Positions 23,790 to 33,659 are shown, counted from the first letter of the stretch. The stretch is 64,000 nt of DNA from Fontivita pretiosa (GCF_050410795.1 NZ_CP191258.1:1240001-1304000), one strand, 5' to 3'. Numbers and translations are program-made. Notes: a model not told the origin generated them from the letters alone.

Positions 23790-24578
23790 CTATTCTGGTT
23801 TGGACATGCCTGCACGAAGCTGATTGAGTATGGGCTCAGCTTCGCCAGCAGCTCGAAACTCGACGTGTCCATCGAGATAGAGCACATTGATGCCCTCATT
23901 TCGGTGGTTTTCGAGAGGCTCAAAGAGGATGACGGAATCCGCGCTATCGTGTAGGCGGAGCCCTCGGCCAATGTACCAGTATGACAGATGCCCGCCTGCA
24001 CGAATATCCGCGACTATGCTCGGCGGAGAACCTATCCTGCGAGGCGCGGTGTCGGTTGTGCCTGGGCACACGAGCCAATTCATGTCAACCAGCGAATCGG
24101 CCTGCAGAAGCTCGACCAGCGATGGGGGGAACTGCCCATCGTTCTGGCGTGCGTAGTTTCGGAGTGACTGTCCCAATGCGTAGAGATTGGCCGCGCACCG
24201 TCGTCGCGCCGAGTGGTCGCGGTGAGGCGAAACCGCCGGAGAAACGACCGCGACCAGCCCAGCGGTTGAAATGGCGAGTATCGCGATCCATAACCCGAGA
24301 CGCGCCGGGCCTCCCCCTCCGGCATCCCAGCCCCGACCCCGTCGGTATCCGGTAAGCCCGCCCAGAATTGCAACCAGCCCTGCCACAAGGGCGAGCGCGA
24401 CCAGCACCAACCCCAACGTTCCACCGAAAAGACCGGCTGCCACGAAAAGTAAGGCGCAGCAGGCACCGCAGCTGAGAGCAAGTACCGGGAGAACGATCGA
24501 TGGCCTCACCCGGCAGCCGAGAGAGACGTAGTCCAGGCGATGCGGGTCCAGACCGACTTGGCTATCGGTTTCTCTCAT
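23790..24578 (-). CDS. Membrane protein with H-X9-DG motif (DUF1559-like pseudopilin relative)
   Basis: A 262-residue protein. Four hydrophobic segments fill residues about 28-115. A soluble part follows with ARRRCAANLYALGQSLRNYARQNDGQFPPSL, typical of the pilin-like helix exit in planctomycete DUF1559 proteins, and the closing INVLYLDGHVEF, which is the H-X9-DG signature. These proteins are hugely expanded in planctomycetes and their function is unknown; a link to type II secretion or surface pili is assumed. The gene is AT-richer than its neighbours. It ends 240 bases before the frameshifted gene and starts 30 bases after the surface-protein gene, so the three may once have been an operon. 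Confidence 0.75.
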   Translation of the reverse strand: MRETDSQVGLDPHRLDYVSLGCRVRPSIVLPVLALSCGACCALLFVAAGLFGGTLGLVLVALALVAGLVAILGGLTGYRRGRGWDAGGGGPARLGLWIAILAISTAGLVAVVSPAVSPHRDHSARRRCAANLYALGQSLRNYARQNDGQFPPSLVELLQADSLVDMNWLVCPGTTDTAPRRIGSPPSIVADIRAGGHLSYWYIGRGLRLHDSADSVILFEPLENHRNEGINVLYLDGHVEFRAAGEAEPILNQLRAGMSKPE

Positions 24579-24608
24579 ACGCGCATTTCTAAGCCGGCTC
24601 CTCTCCCT

Positions 24609-27600
24609 CTACAGGAAGACTGCGTTCAACGGGAACGTGAAGGTGTTCGTCAAGGTGCCAGCCGGCATTCCCTGCGCCTCCAGATAGGAGTTGTAGACAG
24701 CCAAGGGTGCTGAAGCAGAGATCCCAAACCCAAGCTTGGAAACGACATCTGTAACGTCGGCCGGGGTTACCGTACGCTCCTGCGCAAAGATCACCGAATA
24801 GTAGATCTTGTGAGCAGGGTTATTGATGACCTTGTTGATCCGATCCCAAGCTTTGTCCCATGCCGTCTGGGCCGCTGCGGCGTCAGCGTAGCCCCTCGTA
24901 GTGAACCAAGCAAGAGTGTTCGGATTGGTAGCGTCCGCCAATTCGAGCAGCATGTACTCAGTTGTATACCCTAGCGCCTCCGGCAACTCGGTCGAGAATC
25001 CACCTTGGTTGACGTACCAATCATTGAAATCATCAACGGCGTGAACCAGCTCGTGGACGACGTCGTACGGGCTCGCAACGGTACGCAACGCCAGCGCATT
25101 CGCAGCTGGATAGTACCGCGCCGACGACGGCAGGCTATTATCTGTCGTGACGGTCACGTTGCTGAGTGCCAACGCGAGGTGATCAAAGAGACCCCTGACG
25201 CCGGACGCCGCGAATCCGCCCATATTATACGTGTAGTAGGGCTGAGTACTGTGCCTCGCTTCCTCTTGATTGATCAGCGCCAGCGCTCGTGCCTTGTCGG
25301 TCCCCGGCGCGTTCACGACTCTGATCGGAACCGACTCGTGGTAGCCAGTCAACGCGACGACCCTGAACGAAAGAACTTGGTTCCCAACAGATGGGATCAC
25401 ATACTTGCGGCGAGACGTTGTATCAACGAACTCCCAACGTGGATCTGTCGTCCCAGATCGATACCGGAGTCGCTCGATCTGGTATCCATCAGCGCTGTAC
25501 CGGTGGCTCCAACGGAGGACCAACTGCTGCCCCTCAAATGTCGCTGCGAGGTTCGTCGGGGGCGCCTCGGTCGAGGGCTCTACTGGAGTTGTCGTGGGTG
25601 CCGAGATGGGTGACGTCGTGGACGTGGCTCCTGTCGTGGCGTTCATCGCGAACACACGGTAAGCATACGTCCCACCGGGTGTTAGGATTGGATCATCGTC
25701 AACAAAGACAGTTTCATTCTGACCAACCTGACCCGCACGCACCCACTGTTCGTCCAAAGCGCCCACCACCGACCGTTCGATTGTAAATTCCTCTTCGTTG
25801 CTAGACAGATCCTGCCACGTCACTTCGATCAGGTCGGGTGCTATTGCGTTCGCTGAAAGAATGACTGGCGATTGCAGGCGCGTGACCGCCCGGCGCTTCG
25901 GCGAGAAACGAGAAAGGCGTGTACGTGTCCCCACTCAGCTTGGCGCGGATCTTGAACGAGTACGGCGTGCCGTCAGGCAGGCCGTCGTACCGGGTGCCGC
26001 TGCTGTTGGCCGGCAGCGACGGCTCCACCTTCGTAAAGGCGCCGGTGCCGCTGTCGGCGAACCAGACCTCCCACTCCGTCTCGCCCTCGACTTCGTTGGG
26101 ATCCCACGAAAGGCTGACCGAACTCGTCGAGTCGCCCCAGGCGTTGAACATGAACGGCGCGAAGAGGCTGAGGTCCCAGTGGATGCCGAGCAGGTACAGG
26201 TCCCGCGAGTCCACGAAACCATCGTAATTGAAGTCGCCCTGGCTGAAGGATCGCCCGGGCTGCTGCCAGTTGGCGGAGATCAGGTTCAGGTCGCTGGTGT
26301 TCACCACCCGGTCGTGGTTGCCGTCGGCGTTGAGGAAGAAGAACTCGTAACTGAATTCCTCGAGGTACACAACGCTGTCCGGGCCCGGCGTTGCGATCGT
26401 GTTGCCCAGGATGCGAAGCTGATAGTTGCCGTTCTGAAGGATCGCGCCCTCGGGGTGACCAGAGTAGGGGAACGTGAGCGTGGCAACGTCGGCCTCGGCA
26501 CCGTCGGTGAACAGGAAGTCGAAATCAATGACTTCGTCGGTCTCGTGGTTCTCGATGAGAATGTCCTGCTTTGCCAGCCCTTCCACGCCCGGCGTGAACG
26601 TGAGCGTCAGCCGCTGATCCTGGCCCGACGGCGGATCGTATTCGAACAAGGCGGAGATGTTGAACCCCGGCGGCGGCGGTGGCGAGAGCGGCGTGATCGG
26701 CGTGTACCCGGAGTTGGTGTCCTGGCTGAACGCCCGCACGCGGAAGGTGTACTGCACCGTGTCCAGCAGTCCCTCGGCGGTGAAGCTGGTCGCATCCGCC
26801 GCCGACGTGCCGATCTGCTCGAAGGCGCCGCCATTGAGACTGCGGTAGATGGCAAAGCCGCTCTCGGCCGTCGCGTTGTCGCGCCACTCGATCGTGGCCG
26901 AGCCAGGCAGCGATTGAGCGATCGCCGTCACGTGATTGGGCGCCGGCAGCACGGTGGTGGCGGCCTTCTTGGCGCTGGCCCCGGTGTCAAAGCCGCCCGG
27001 GCCGACTCCTCGCACACGATACCAGTAACGCGTGCCCTGACTCAGGTTCGTGTCGTCAAACGTGGTGGTGTTGGCGGGCAGGTCCTGGTACCACACGAAG
27101 TTGGCGCCGTCGGTGGAGCGCTGGATCCGCCAGGTGTTCTCGCCCTCCACATCGTCCCACGCCAGGCGAATGCTGCTGGACGACAGGGCGGTGACGTAAA
27201 AGTCCGTCGGCTCGTAGAGGTGAACGAAGTAGCCGTTGTCGATGATGGCGTAGTCGGTGGCGTCGATCGAGCCGGAGTAGTCGAAGTCGCCATCGTCCCA
27301 GCTCCAACCTTCCGGCGGCACGCCGTGCTGCTGCTGATATGAGTAGCTGGCGTCGATGATGGCGTAGTCGGCGGCGTTGACGCCTCGGCTGCGGTCGGCG
27401 TCGCCGTTGAGGAACCAGAAGGCAAGGGTGTACTCCTCGGCCAAGGGTTCGCCGTCGGATGCGCTCGTCACGCTGTTGGCCAGCAGTCGCACCTGTCAGT
27501 TCCCGTTCTCGAGGATGCCGGTGTTGAACTGAGCCTGCGGAAAGCTGAGGGTGGCAGTATATGTTAGTGGATCGTAACCGTCAAGCACCAGAGGCACGGT

Positions 27601-27918
27601 CGAATCCGTATCGATGTTCTCCGCGACGAAATCCTCTGCCGCCACGCCGAGCACGTGCCGATCAAACTGAAAGCTGACGCTGTGGGGCGCATGGAGCCAG
27701 TCGAAGCCTGCCTGCACCACCTGCGGCCCGGCGCTCAGCAGGCAGCGTTGTTCGAGGGTCTCACAGACGGCACGACGGAGGGGCTCTCTCGAAACGACGC
27801 GAGCCCAAAGGGGGGGGAAGGCCGGGAACCGTGCCTGAATCGAGCGTTCATGTCGTTCTCCTTCCCCGGGGACCTCGGGGAAAACGCGACGCCCATAAGA
27901 ACCGTTCAGAGTTGTCAA
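24609..27918 (-). pseudogene. Large surface protein with fibronectin III, dockerin-like and HExxH parts, disrupted
   Basis: Three open pieces on one strand look like one broken gene. The first (27918-27496) carries CETLEQRCLLSA, the planctomycete extracellular N-terminal motif, then a Ca-beta-type domain ending ILENGN, followed by TGA (27496-27498). The second (27495-25801, same frame) has dockerin-like repeats (FLNGDADRSRGVNAADY, then DGDFDYSGSIDATDY; FLNADGNHDRVVNTSDL, then GDFNYDGFVDSRDL) and at least three fibronectin III domains. The third, in another frame, continues another fibronectin domain at about 25870 and leads to a likely metalloprotease-type HELVH motif (25041-25055) in YDVVHELVHAVDDFNDWY. 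A G8 tract at 27810 also separates the best start codon, ATG 27851 with AAGGAG, from the reading frame. The intact form was probably a secreted adhesin or protease. Confidence 0.75.
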
Positions 27919-28036
27919 TCAAAGCCGTAGCGGGCCAGAGAAGGGGTGTCAATGATAAAGCTGGTAAACTGATCGCTCTATCGGGATTGGACTGAGACTC
28001 AGGCGCTGCAAGTTCAGCTCTTCTGGCGGGCGAAGA

Positions 28037-28954
28037 TCACCCCGCTGAGCCGGGGCGGAAAAAGCCGATCGTCGATTCGAAAATACGCTGCCGCTGCTGG
28101 ATCAGCTCCTGGTCCGCGGTCTTCTTTTGCAGGTCCTCGACATTGGCGCGGCAGAAGCGGCAGTTCAGTTTGTTCACGTGAAAGTCCACGTACTCGTTCC
28201 ACGGATCCTCGAGCGTCCCCAGCAGGAAGCGCCCGATCGTGCTGCGCTTCGGACACGTGAAGCGATTCTCCTCCCACACCTCCGTGAGCATCGAATCGGT
28301 CGGCTCCGGCGGCGACGCGTCGCCGGACTGCGAGCCCTGCGCCAGCCGCTCGCGAAGCTCCTTGATCATCCGGTGCTTGATCAGGGCGATCTGCTTTTCA
28401 TCCATGCCCAGAACCCGCGCCACGGCCTGGTTGCGCATCTGCGCGTAGAAGAGCATCTCGATGATTTTCAGGTCGCGGAAGTTCTGGTTGTGCTTGAGGC
28501 GGTCGATCAGTCCGCCCAATGCGGCGGCCAGCGCGGCGCGGGCGCGCTCGGCCTGCTCGTCGCGACGAATGTACCAGCTCGCGGTCGGCTCGGGCGAGCA
28601 AAGCTGCACCGGCTCGTTCTGGGTCGATGAATCGACACTGCCCGTTCCCAGCGCATCCTGAACAAAGCACATCCGCAACTGACGTCCGCGATACAGGTCG
28701 ATGATCTTGCGGCGCAGAATCGTGAACAGATAGGTCTCCAGACTGTAATCATCGCGGAAGCCGCGCAGGCTCTGGAGAAACATCAGGAAGGTTTCCTGAA
28801 CGATGTCTTCGGCCTCGGACTTGCGGGAAAGCTGCGCGCGCGCAAACGCCAGCAGTCGCCCCTGATAGCGCGCCACGAGCTGCGCCCATCCGTCGCTGTT
28901 GCCGCGGCGGATCTGGTCGAGAAGGTACTTGTCGGCTTCGGTGATCTGTCCCAT
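28037..28954 (-). CDS. ECF-type sigma factor with C-terminal zinc-finger-like extension
   Basis: A 305-residue RNA polymerase sigma factor. Region 2 (about 5-85) has AEDIVQETFLMFLQSLRGFRDDYSLETYLFTILRRKIIDLYRGR, which recognises the -10 element. Region 4 (about 150-205) has LKIIEMLFYAQMRNQAVARVLGMDEKQIALIKHRMIKELRERL. A tail of about 100 residues follows, unusual for ECF factors. It holds Cys234, His259, Cys265 and Cys268 (FTCPKR...DFHVNKLNCRFC), a pattern like the zf-HC2 fold of anti-sigma factors. ATG 28954 is chosen because the 50 upstream codons are repeat sequence. It is last in a row after the membrane protein and kinase genes. Confidence 0.88.
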   Translation of the reverse strand: MGQITEADKYLLDQIRRGNSDGWAQLVARYQGRLLAFARAQLSRKSEAEDIVQETFLMFLQSLRGFRDDYSLETYLFTILRRKIIDLYRGRQLRMCFVQDALGTGSVDSSTQNEPVQLCSPEPTASWYIRRDEQAERARAALAAALGGLIDRLKHNQNFRDLKIIEMLFYAQMRNQAVARVLGMDEKQIALIKHRMIKELRERLAQGSQSGDASPPEPTDSMLTEVWEENRFTCPKRSTIGRFLLGTLEDPWNEYVDFHVNKLNCRFCRANVEDLQKKTADQELIQQRQRIFESTIGFFRPGSAG

Positions 28955-28955
28955 C

Positions 28956-29012
28956 GTACCACGGGTCTGCAACCCGTGCCTGGAGGTTGAGATGGGCGGC
29001 AAGCCCGTGCTA
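28956..29012. repeat. Bipartite palindromic repeat, second copy
   Basis: Hairpins CACGGGT-ctgca-ACCCGTG (28960-28978) and a weaker GGGC-ggcaa-GCCC (about 28994-29006), ending GCCCGTGCTAC like the copy at 13985. It fills the gap upstream of the sigma gene. Its CTA at 29010-29012 supplies the TAG stop of the next gene. Confidence 0.7.
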
Positions 29013-29903
29013 CGCCATCGCCATCGCCGCCAGCAACGCCACGATGATCGCCAACACCGCGATGGCGCGCAGCCGCCAGACAAGATACCCTCGCGTCGCG
29101 GCATTGAGAAATGCGTAGGCCAGCATGATCACCACTACCACCGCCGCCACGGCGCCCCAGCCGCTGACTGTGCGCATCGCCTCTTGCCGGGCGGCGGCGG
29201 CGCACTGGGCGGCGAGCATGTCAATCGTCTGCGGCGAAGCATCGATCAGCACCATCTCGCGCCACACGTCCCCGTAGGGGCGCTGCACGCGATGCACGAA
29301 GCGGTCCCGCACCACCCTCTCGCCCGACAGCGACGCGGCAAGCTGCTGCTCGAGCCAGCGGTCGTCGATGGCGATCTTCAGCGGCGTGCCCGACAAACGC
29401 GACGTCAACCGCGCCTCGATGAACGGTTTGAGCGAGTCCACTGCCGCACGCTGCGCTGCCAGATGCGCTTCGTGTTCCGTGGCGCAGTATCCGGGCGATT
29501 CGACACGAATCCAGGTTTTGCCCGAATCGCCCGAGGCGTTGACGAACCCGACCCAATCATCCACCCACGCCTTGCCGGAGATGCCGGCGGGTTGGCTTGT
29601 CGCGCCGGCGGGCACGGTTGCCGCCGGCAGCGGCAGATCGATCAACGGCGCGCTGGGGACTGGCGTCGGTGGTATCGGTGCGGTCATCGGTGCGAACACA
29701 ATCGCGGGTTTATGGCGGTCTGTGGATACCACAGCTCGGATCGAGAACACCCCCGCCGCCGCCAGCACGATCAGCACCGCCAGCATCCCCAGCCCGGACC
29801 TGGGACATCTGACGATCCACACGATCAGCGACGCCAGAATCCCCAGCCCGATCAGCAGCAGGATCAGTGCCCCGCCTCCCAACGTGTACGTGATACTGGT
29901 CAT
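29010..29903 (-). CDS. Four-helix membrane protein, function unknown
   Basis: A 297-residue protein with no recognised family. Two membrane helices lie in the first 65 residues and two in the last 65, enclosing a soluble middle of about 150 residues rich in Pro/Ala at first and then mixed alpha/beta. The stop codon lies inside a palindromic repeat, so the present C terminus may have been set by repeat insertion. It lies between the large kinase gene and the sigma-factor gene on the same strand, which suggests a part in the same signalling path, perhaps as a sensor or anchor. This is inferred from position only. Confidence 0.7.
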   Translation of the reverse strand: MTSITYTLGGGALILLLIGLGILASLIVWIVRCPRSGLGMLAVLIVLAAAGVFSIRAVVSTDRHKPAIVFAPMTAPIPPTPVPSAPLIDLPLPAATVPAGATSQPAGISGKAWVDDWVGFVNASGDSGKTWIRVESPGYCATEHEAHLAAQRAAVDSLKPFIEARLTSRLSGTPLKIAIDDRWLEQQLAASLSGERVVRDRFVHRVQRPYGDVWREMVLIDASPQTIDMLAAQCAAAARQEAMRTVSGWGAVAAVVVVIMLAYAFLNAATRGYLVWRLRAIAVLAIIVALLAAMAMA

Positions 29904-29944
29904 GACGAATCGACCTGCCTTTCCGGCAATGGCTGATCAACGGC

Positions 29945-32900
29945 TCATGCGTGAGAAGCCGCCGGCTGCGGCGCGGCGGGTGCTGGCGGCGCCGGAGGCG
30001 TGGGAGCAAGCGGCGGCGCAGGCGCCGCCGGGGCCGCAGGCGGCGCGGGCGGCGAGGCCGTCGCCGCGCGAATCGCGCGCGCCGATGCCGTCGCCCGCCG
30101 CGGCGCCCACGCCAGCACCACCGACGCCAGCACGAACACCACCCCAGCCGTGATCGCCGCCTGAGCACTCCAGTGATTCAGGAACACGTCCATCGCGGCG
30201 GCGAACTGCTGAATCTGCACGAGCGGCTGAATCGCCGGCCAGGCGCTCATCCACCGAAACGCCGACGCCAGGATCAGCAGCGACACGATCAACCCCGCAG
30301 TTCCGATGATGCCGCGGAGCATGTGCATCACCCCGCCACGACGACGCGCGAAGATCTGAAGCACCACCGCCAGCAGCATCACGATCGACACCGCAATGAC
30401 CGCGATCCGCTCGGTAAGCACTGGCCAACCGGAGTAGCCGTTGAAGACATTGCGTTGGATCTCCTGGGACAGCGCCGGGTCAAACACGCCGGCCGCGATC
30501 GCGTGCGGCAGGTGCAGCGCCAACCCCAGCCCCGCCAGCGTCCCGATGAACAGCAGCAGTCCAGCGAGAAAAGAGAGCAGACCCCCTCCCATGCCCGGCG
30601 ATCTGCCCAGATCGACCCTGGCGGCAAACGCGCGCTGCCGTTGGCGCCGGGCAGTCTTGTGCCGGCGGTTCATCTCTGGCATGGCGCCGCGTGGCGCGGC
30701 GCGATCGACGGGCGACGCAGCCGCCCCGCCCGCCGTCGATCCCGAAGCGCCTGCCGCGCCCGCACGCAGCGGCGACGCCAGCTTCGTGCGACCGGGGACA
30801 AAGACCGCAACGCTTGCCACAATTGTTGGGAAGACAATGAAAAACGTCGCGACGGCGATCTGCTCGCCGGACATCCGCTGCGTGCCCATCAGCACTGCAC
30901 AGCAGAAGACAGCGATCGCACAGGCGGTGATCAGCAGTGGCCGCAACAGATAGTTCCAGATTCCGTAGTAGGTGCGCGACATCGCGCGGTAGAAAAACAA
31001 GACCGACAGCAGCACGCAGGTGCCGGCGGCGGCGATGAACGGGCCGAAATCGCCTCTGGATCCCACGCCCGCCGCCACGAAAAACGCCACCGAGAGCGAA
31101 AGCGTCAGGGCGAACACCGCCAGCCACAGCAGCCGCACTGGCAGTGGCACGGCCCGCGACCAGTAGACCTCCGCCGGCGCCTGCGGCGGGGGCACGTCCG
31201 TAGCCATCAGCGACTCGGGATTGAGGCTTACGGGGTGCACCGCGGGATTCTGCGTCGCCGCGGGCGAAGCCTGCGCCGTTGGCTGCTCATCTTCATCGTC
31301 GATCTCATCAGCGTCCTCGCTCTGGTCGAATTCTTCGGAACTTTTGGCAAATCGCGGGCTCCAGGGCGAGATCGCCTGCGAGGCCAGCGCCGCGCCGGCG
31401 ACTACCGCCACCGCCACGTGCGGCCAGCCCCCAAAGACGGCGCAGACCATGAACGCGACGAATCCTGCGCCCAGCGCAGGTCCCAGACGCACGCGATCCG
31501 GGCGATCGGCGCGCAGCCAGCGATGTCCCACATCGCAAAGGAAAAACGGCGCAAGGATGCCGATCCAGGTGGTGCCGCTGGGGTGCTCGCTGGCCAGCCA
31601 GGCGATCAGCGAAAACGCCACGATCCCCATCGCCGCGGCGGCGCCGGTGATCAGTCGGCGGGTGCGAGGGGAATCGTGCTGAAGATGCGGCCAGATGCGG
31701 CTGCGGAAGATCTCCAGGCCGACCACCGCCCCACCGATTGCCAGCGCCACAAAGATGCCGGCCGTCAACCGAGAGGGGTGCGGCGAGAAGATCGCGGCCG
31801 CCGCGGAGACGACCAGGATGCTGACGATCGCCAGCATGATTCGCGCGCGTTGGGGCAGCGGGTCTTCGATTGGAACCGTAAGGTCGCGCGACTCGGCGCC
31901 GTGTTTCAATGCGATGCTCAGTCCCACGCCGCGATGCACGATCCGTTGCCCGATCTGATCGAGCCGGCTGGCCAGTTGTCCCCAGCGATCGCCGGACATC
32001 CGCGCACCCGGAGCCGAGCCTGTGCCGAGCGCAGCGCCGGCTCGCCCCGCGCCGCTGCCGGATCCCGCCCCGCCCGAGGCGGCAAACTTGCGGGCCACGC
32101 GCCCGGCCACCATCGACAGCTCATCCGCCGAAAACACCGACATGCTCTGCTGCACGTGCGCCGCGCCGAAAACCGCCTCGACCATCTCCTGCACGCTCTG
32201 GTACCGCTGGGCCGGATCCTTGGACATCGCCCGTTTGATCACGGTGGCGAACGGCTCGGAGATGCCGCTACAGTCGGGCATGGCCGACAAATGCTTCAGC
32301 AGCACCTCGCTGGGCGAGGCGCCGACAAAAGGCGGCACGCCGGTGAGCATCTCGTACAGCACCGCGCCCAGCGCGTAGATGTCGATACTGCGGTCATACT
32401 TGCCCGCCCCGACCTCCGGGGCCATGTAATGAACCGTCCCCACGGTAACCGTCTGCCCGCTGTGCTGCGAGGTCGTGATCGCCTTGGACAGACCGTAATC
32501 CCCGATCTTCACGTAGCCGTTTTCATAGAAGATGTTTCCGGGCTTCAGATCGCGGTGAACGATGCCGCAGTCGTGAAGGAACGTCAGCCCCTTGGCGATC
32601 TCGCGCAGGAAGAAAGCCGCCTTCTGTTCGCCCAGGCCGGAGGGGTGCTCGTCGAGCAACTGCCGCAGGCTCGGCCCCGAGACGTATTCCATGATGACAA
32701 ACGGCCGGCCTTCGGCGTTGTACTTGACGTCGAAGATGGTCACCAGGTGCGGGCTTTTGAGATTCATGCACTGGCTGATGCCGCGCAGCTCGATCTCCTG
32801 GTAGCCGGTGATGCACTTCAGGGCCACTTCGCGTCCGGAGTCGGAGACGGCGTAGTACACCTCGCCAAACCCACCCCGCCCGGCGGCGCGCTGGATGGTG

Positions 32901-32947
32901 TAGCCTTCAAGCGGCCGATCGCCGTGCTTGTATTGGAATGCGTACAT
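29945..32947 (-). CDS. Ser/Thr protein kinase with multi-pass membrane C-terminal half
   Basis: A 1000-residue protein. The N-terminal Hanks-type kinase (about 12-275) has the glycine loop GRGGFGEVY, Lys in VALKCI, catalytic HRDLKPGN, the metal motif DYG (Tyr in place of the usual Phe) and MAPE in the activation segment, so it should be active. About 14 hydrophobic helices and charged linkers follow in the remaining 600 residues. A transmembrane module this large is unlike bacterial PASTA kinases, but multi-pass kinases are common in planctomycetes. I start at ATG 32947, since the frame runs up to 33076 without kinase similarity. It leads the membrane-protein and sigma genes. Confidence 0.93.
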   Translation of the reverse strand: MYAFQYKHGDRPLEGYTIQRAAGRGGFGEVYYAVSDSGREVALKCITGYQEIELRGISQCMNLKSPHLVTIFDVKYNAEGRPFVIMEYVSGPSLRQLLDEHPSGLGEQKAAFFLREIAKGLTFLHDCGIVHRDLKPGNIFYENGYVKIGDYGLSKAITTSQHSGQTVTVGTVHYMAPEVGAGKYDRSIDIYALGAVLYEMLTGVPPFVGASPSEVLLKHLSAMPDCSGISEPFATVIKRAMSKDPAQRYQSVQEMVEAVFGAAHVQQSMSVFSADELSMVAGRVARKFAASGGAGSGSGAGRAGAALGTGSAPGARMSGDRWGQLASRLDQIGQRIVHRGVGLSIALKHGAESRDLTVPIEDPLPQRARIMLAIVSILVVSAAAAIFSPHPSRLTAGIFVALAIGGAVVGLEIFRSRIWPHLQHDSPRTRRLITGAAAAMGIVAFSLIAWLASEHPSGTTWIGILAPFFLCDVGHRWLRADRPDRVRLGPALGAGFVAFMVCAVFGGWPHVAVAVVAGAALASQAISPWSPRFAKSSEEFDQSEDADEIDDEDEQPTAQASPAATQNPAVHPVSLNPESLMATDVPPPQAPAEVYWSRAVPLPVRLLWLAVFALTLSLSVAFFVAAGVGSRGDFGPFIAAAGTCVLLSVLFFYRAMSRTYYGIWNYLLRPLLITACAIAVFCCAVLMGTQRMSGEQIAVATFFIVFPTIVASVAVFVPGRTKLASPLRAGAAGASGSTAGGAAASPVDRAAPRGAMPEMNRRHKTARRQRQRAFAARVDLGRSPGMGGGLLSFLAGLLLFIGTLAGLGLALHLPHAIAAGVFDPALSQEIQRNVFNGYSGWPVLTERIAVIAVSIVMLLAVVLQIFARRRGGVMHMLRGIIGTAGLIVSLLILASAFRWMSAWPAIQPLVQIQQFAAAMDVFLNHWSAQAAITAGVVFVLASVVLAWAPRRATASARAIRAATASPPAPPAAPAAPAPPLAPTPPAPPAPAAPQPAASHA

Positions 32948-33272
32948 TGCTGACGCGCTCCCTGCTGATAGCGGACCGACTGGGCGACAGACGTGCAACG
33001 CAAATGAGCCTGCGGGCGCGGCTGGCACGAGAGTCTCCGCGCTGACATTGCCGGCCATGGCCGGTGTCGCCGACATCGCACGTGCTGCGACGGAATTCGT
33101 ACGTGCTCGCCATTTATTTCAGTCATCAACACCGCATGATTGACGGACCGAATCCCACGACACCGCGCAGATGTTCGCTAACTTCAGCCAAGGGTCAACT
33201 ATAATCGTAGACCATGAATCGAAGCGGGGGCGGCACCGCGATCTGGACGACAAGATGAAAGGCTGAAGCACC
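32948..33272. promoter_or_regulatory. Divergent gap between kinase and HTH genes
   Basis: A 325-base non-coding stretch. A perfect TATAAT lies at 33200-33205, 68 bases before the HTH gene start, with no convincing -35. The kinase start has a GGGAG site upstream. No RNA gene or repeat was seen. Confidence 0.35.
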
Positions 33273-33628
33273 ATGCGTGACCGGCGTAGCGCATCAACTT
33301 CCCTGTCAGCCAAGATCATCGCCTGCCTGACGCAACGCGGGCACACGCAGGCAGACATCGCCCGGATTCTGGGCGTCATGCCGGGCTTCGTCAGTTTGGT
33401 GAAGTCGCGGGAACGGGCCCTGACTCTCGATCATCTGGAGCGAATTATCCAGGCGCTGTCCGTGCCGCTGGAGCCTTTTTGCTCGCGGTCGATCCGCCAC
33501 CACCTGGCACACCCGATCCAACCGGCCTGCATGCGGCGATCGCCGAGGCCATGCGTAAAGGGGATCTGGCAATCGAGGCGCTGATGGGCAGCGACGCCAG
33601 CGCGAGATCTACACGCCGATCTGCCTGA
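33273..33628 (+). pseudogene. XRE/Cro-type HTH regulator, apparently frameshifted
   Basis: The start encodes a helix-turn-helix: SAKIIACLTQRGHTQADIARILGVMPGFVSLVKSRERALTLDHLERI. After LSVPLEPF the frame runs into Arg/Pro-rich non-protein-like sequence and stops at 33584. Adding one T to the T5 run at 33476-33480 restores a natural ending: LLAVDPPPPGTPDPTGLHAAIAEAMRKGDLAIEAL, with TGA at 33626-33628, about 118 residues in all. Either the run has lost a base, the sequence has an error, or a -1 ribosomal shift joins the frames. The kinase and FHA-protein neighbours suggest a regulatory role. Confidence 0.65.
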
Positions 33629-33659
33629 TGCCAGATCCGCAGGCGCGGCCTTACTCCGG

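Noticed and set aside
29951..32953. A 1000-codon + strand frame opposite the kinase
   Set aside because: It is almost entirely Arg/His/Gly-rich and is the mirror of a kinase with clear catalytic motifs.
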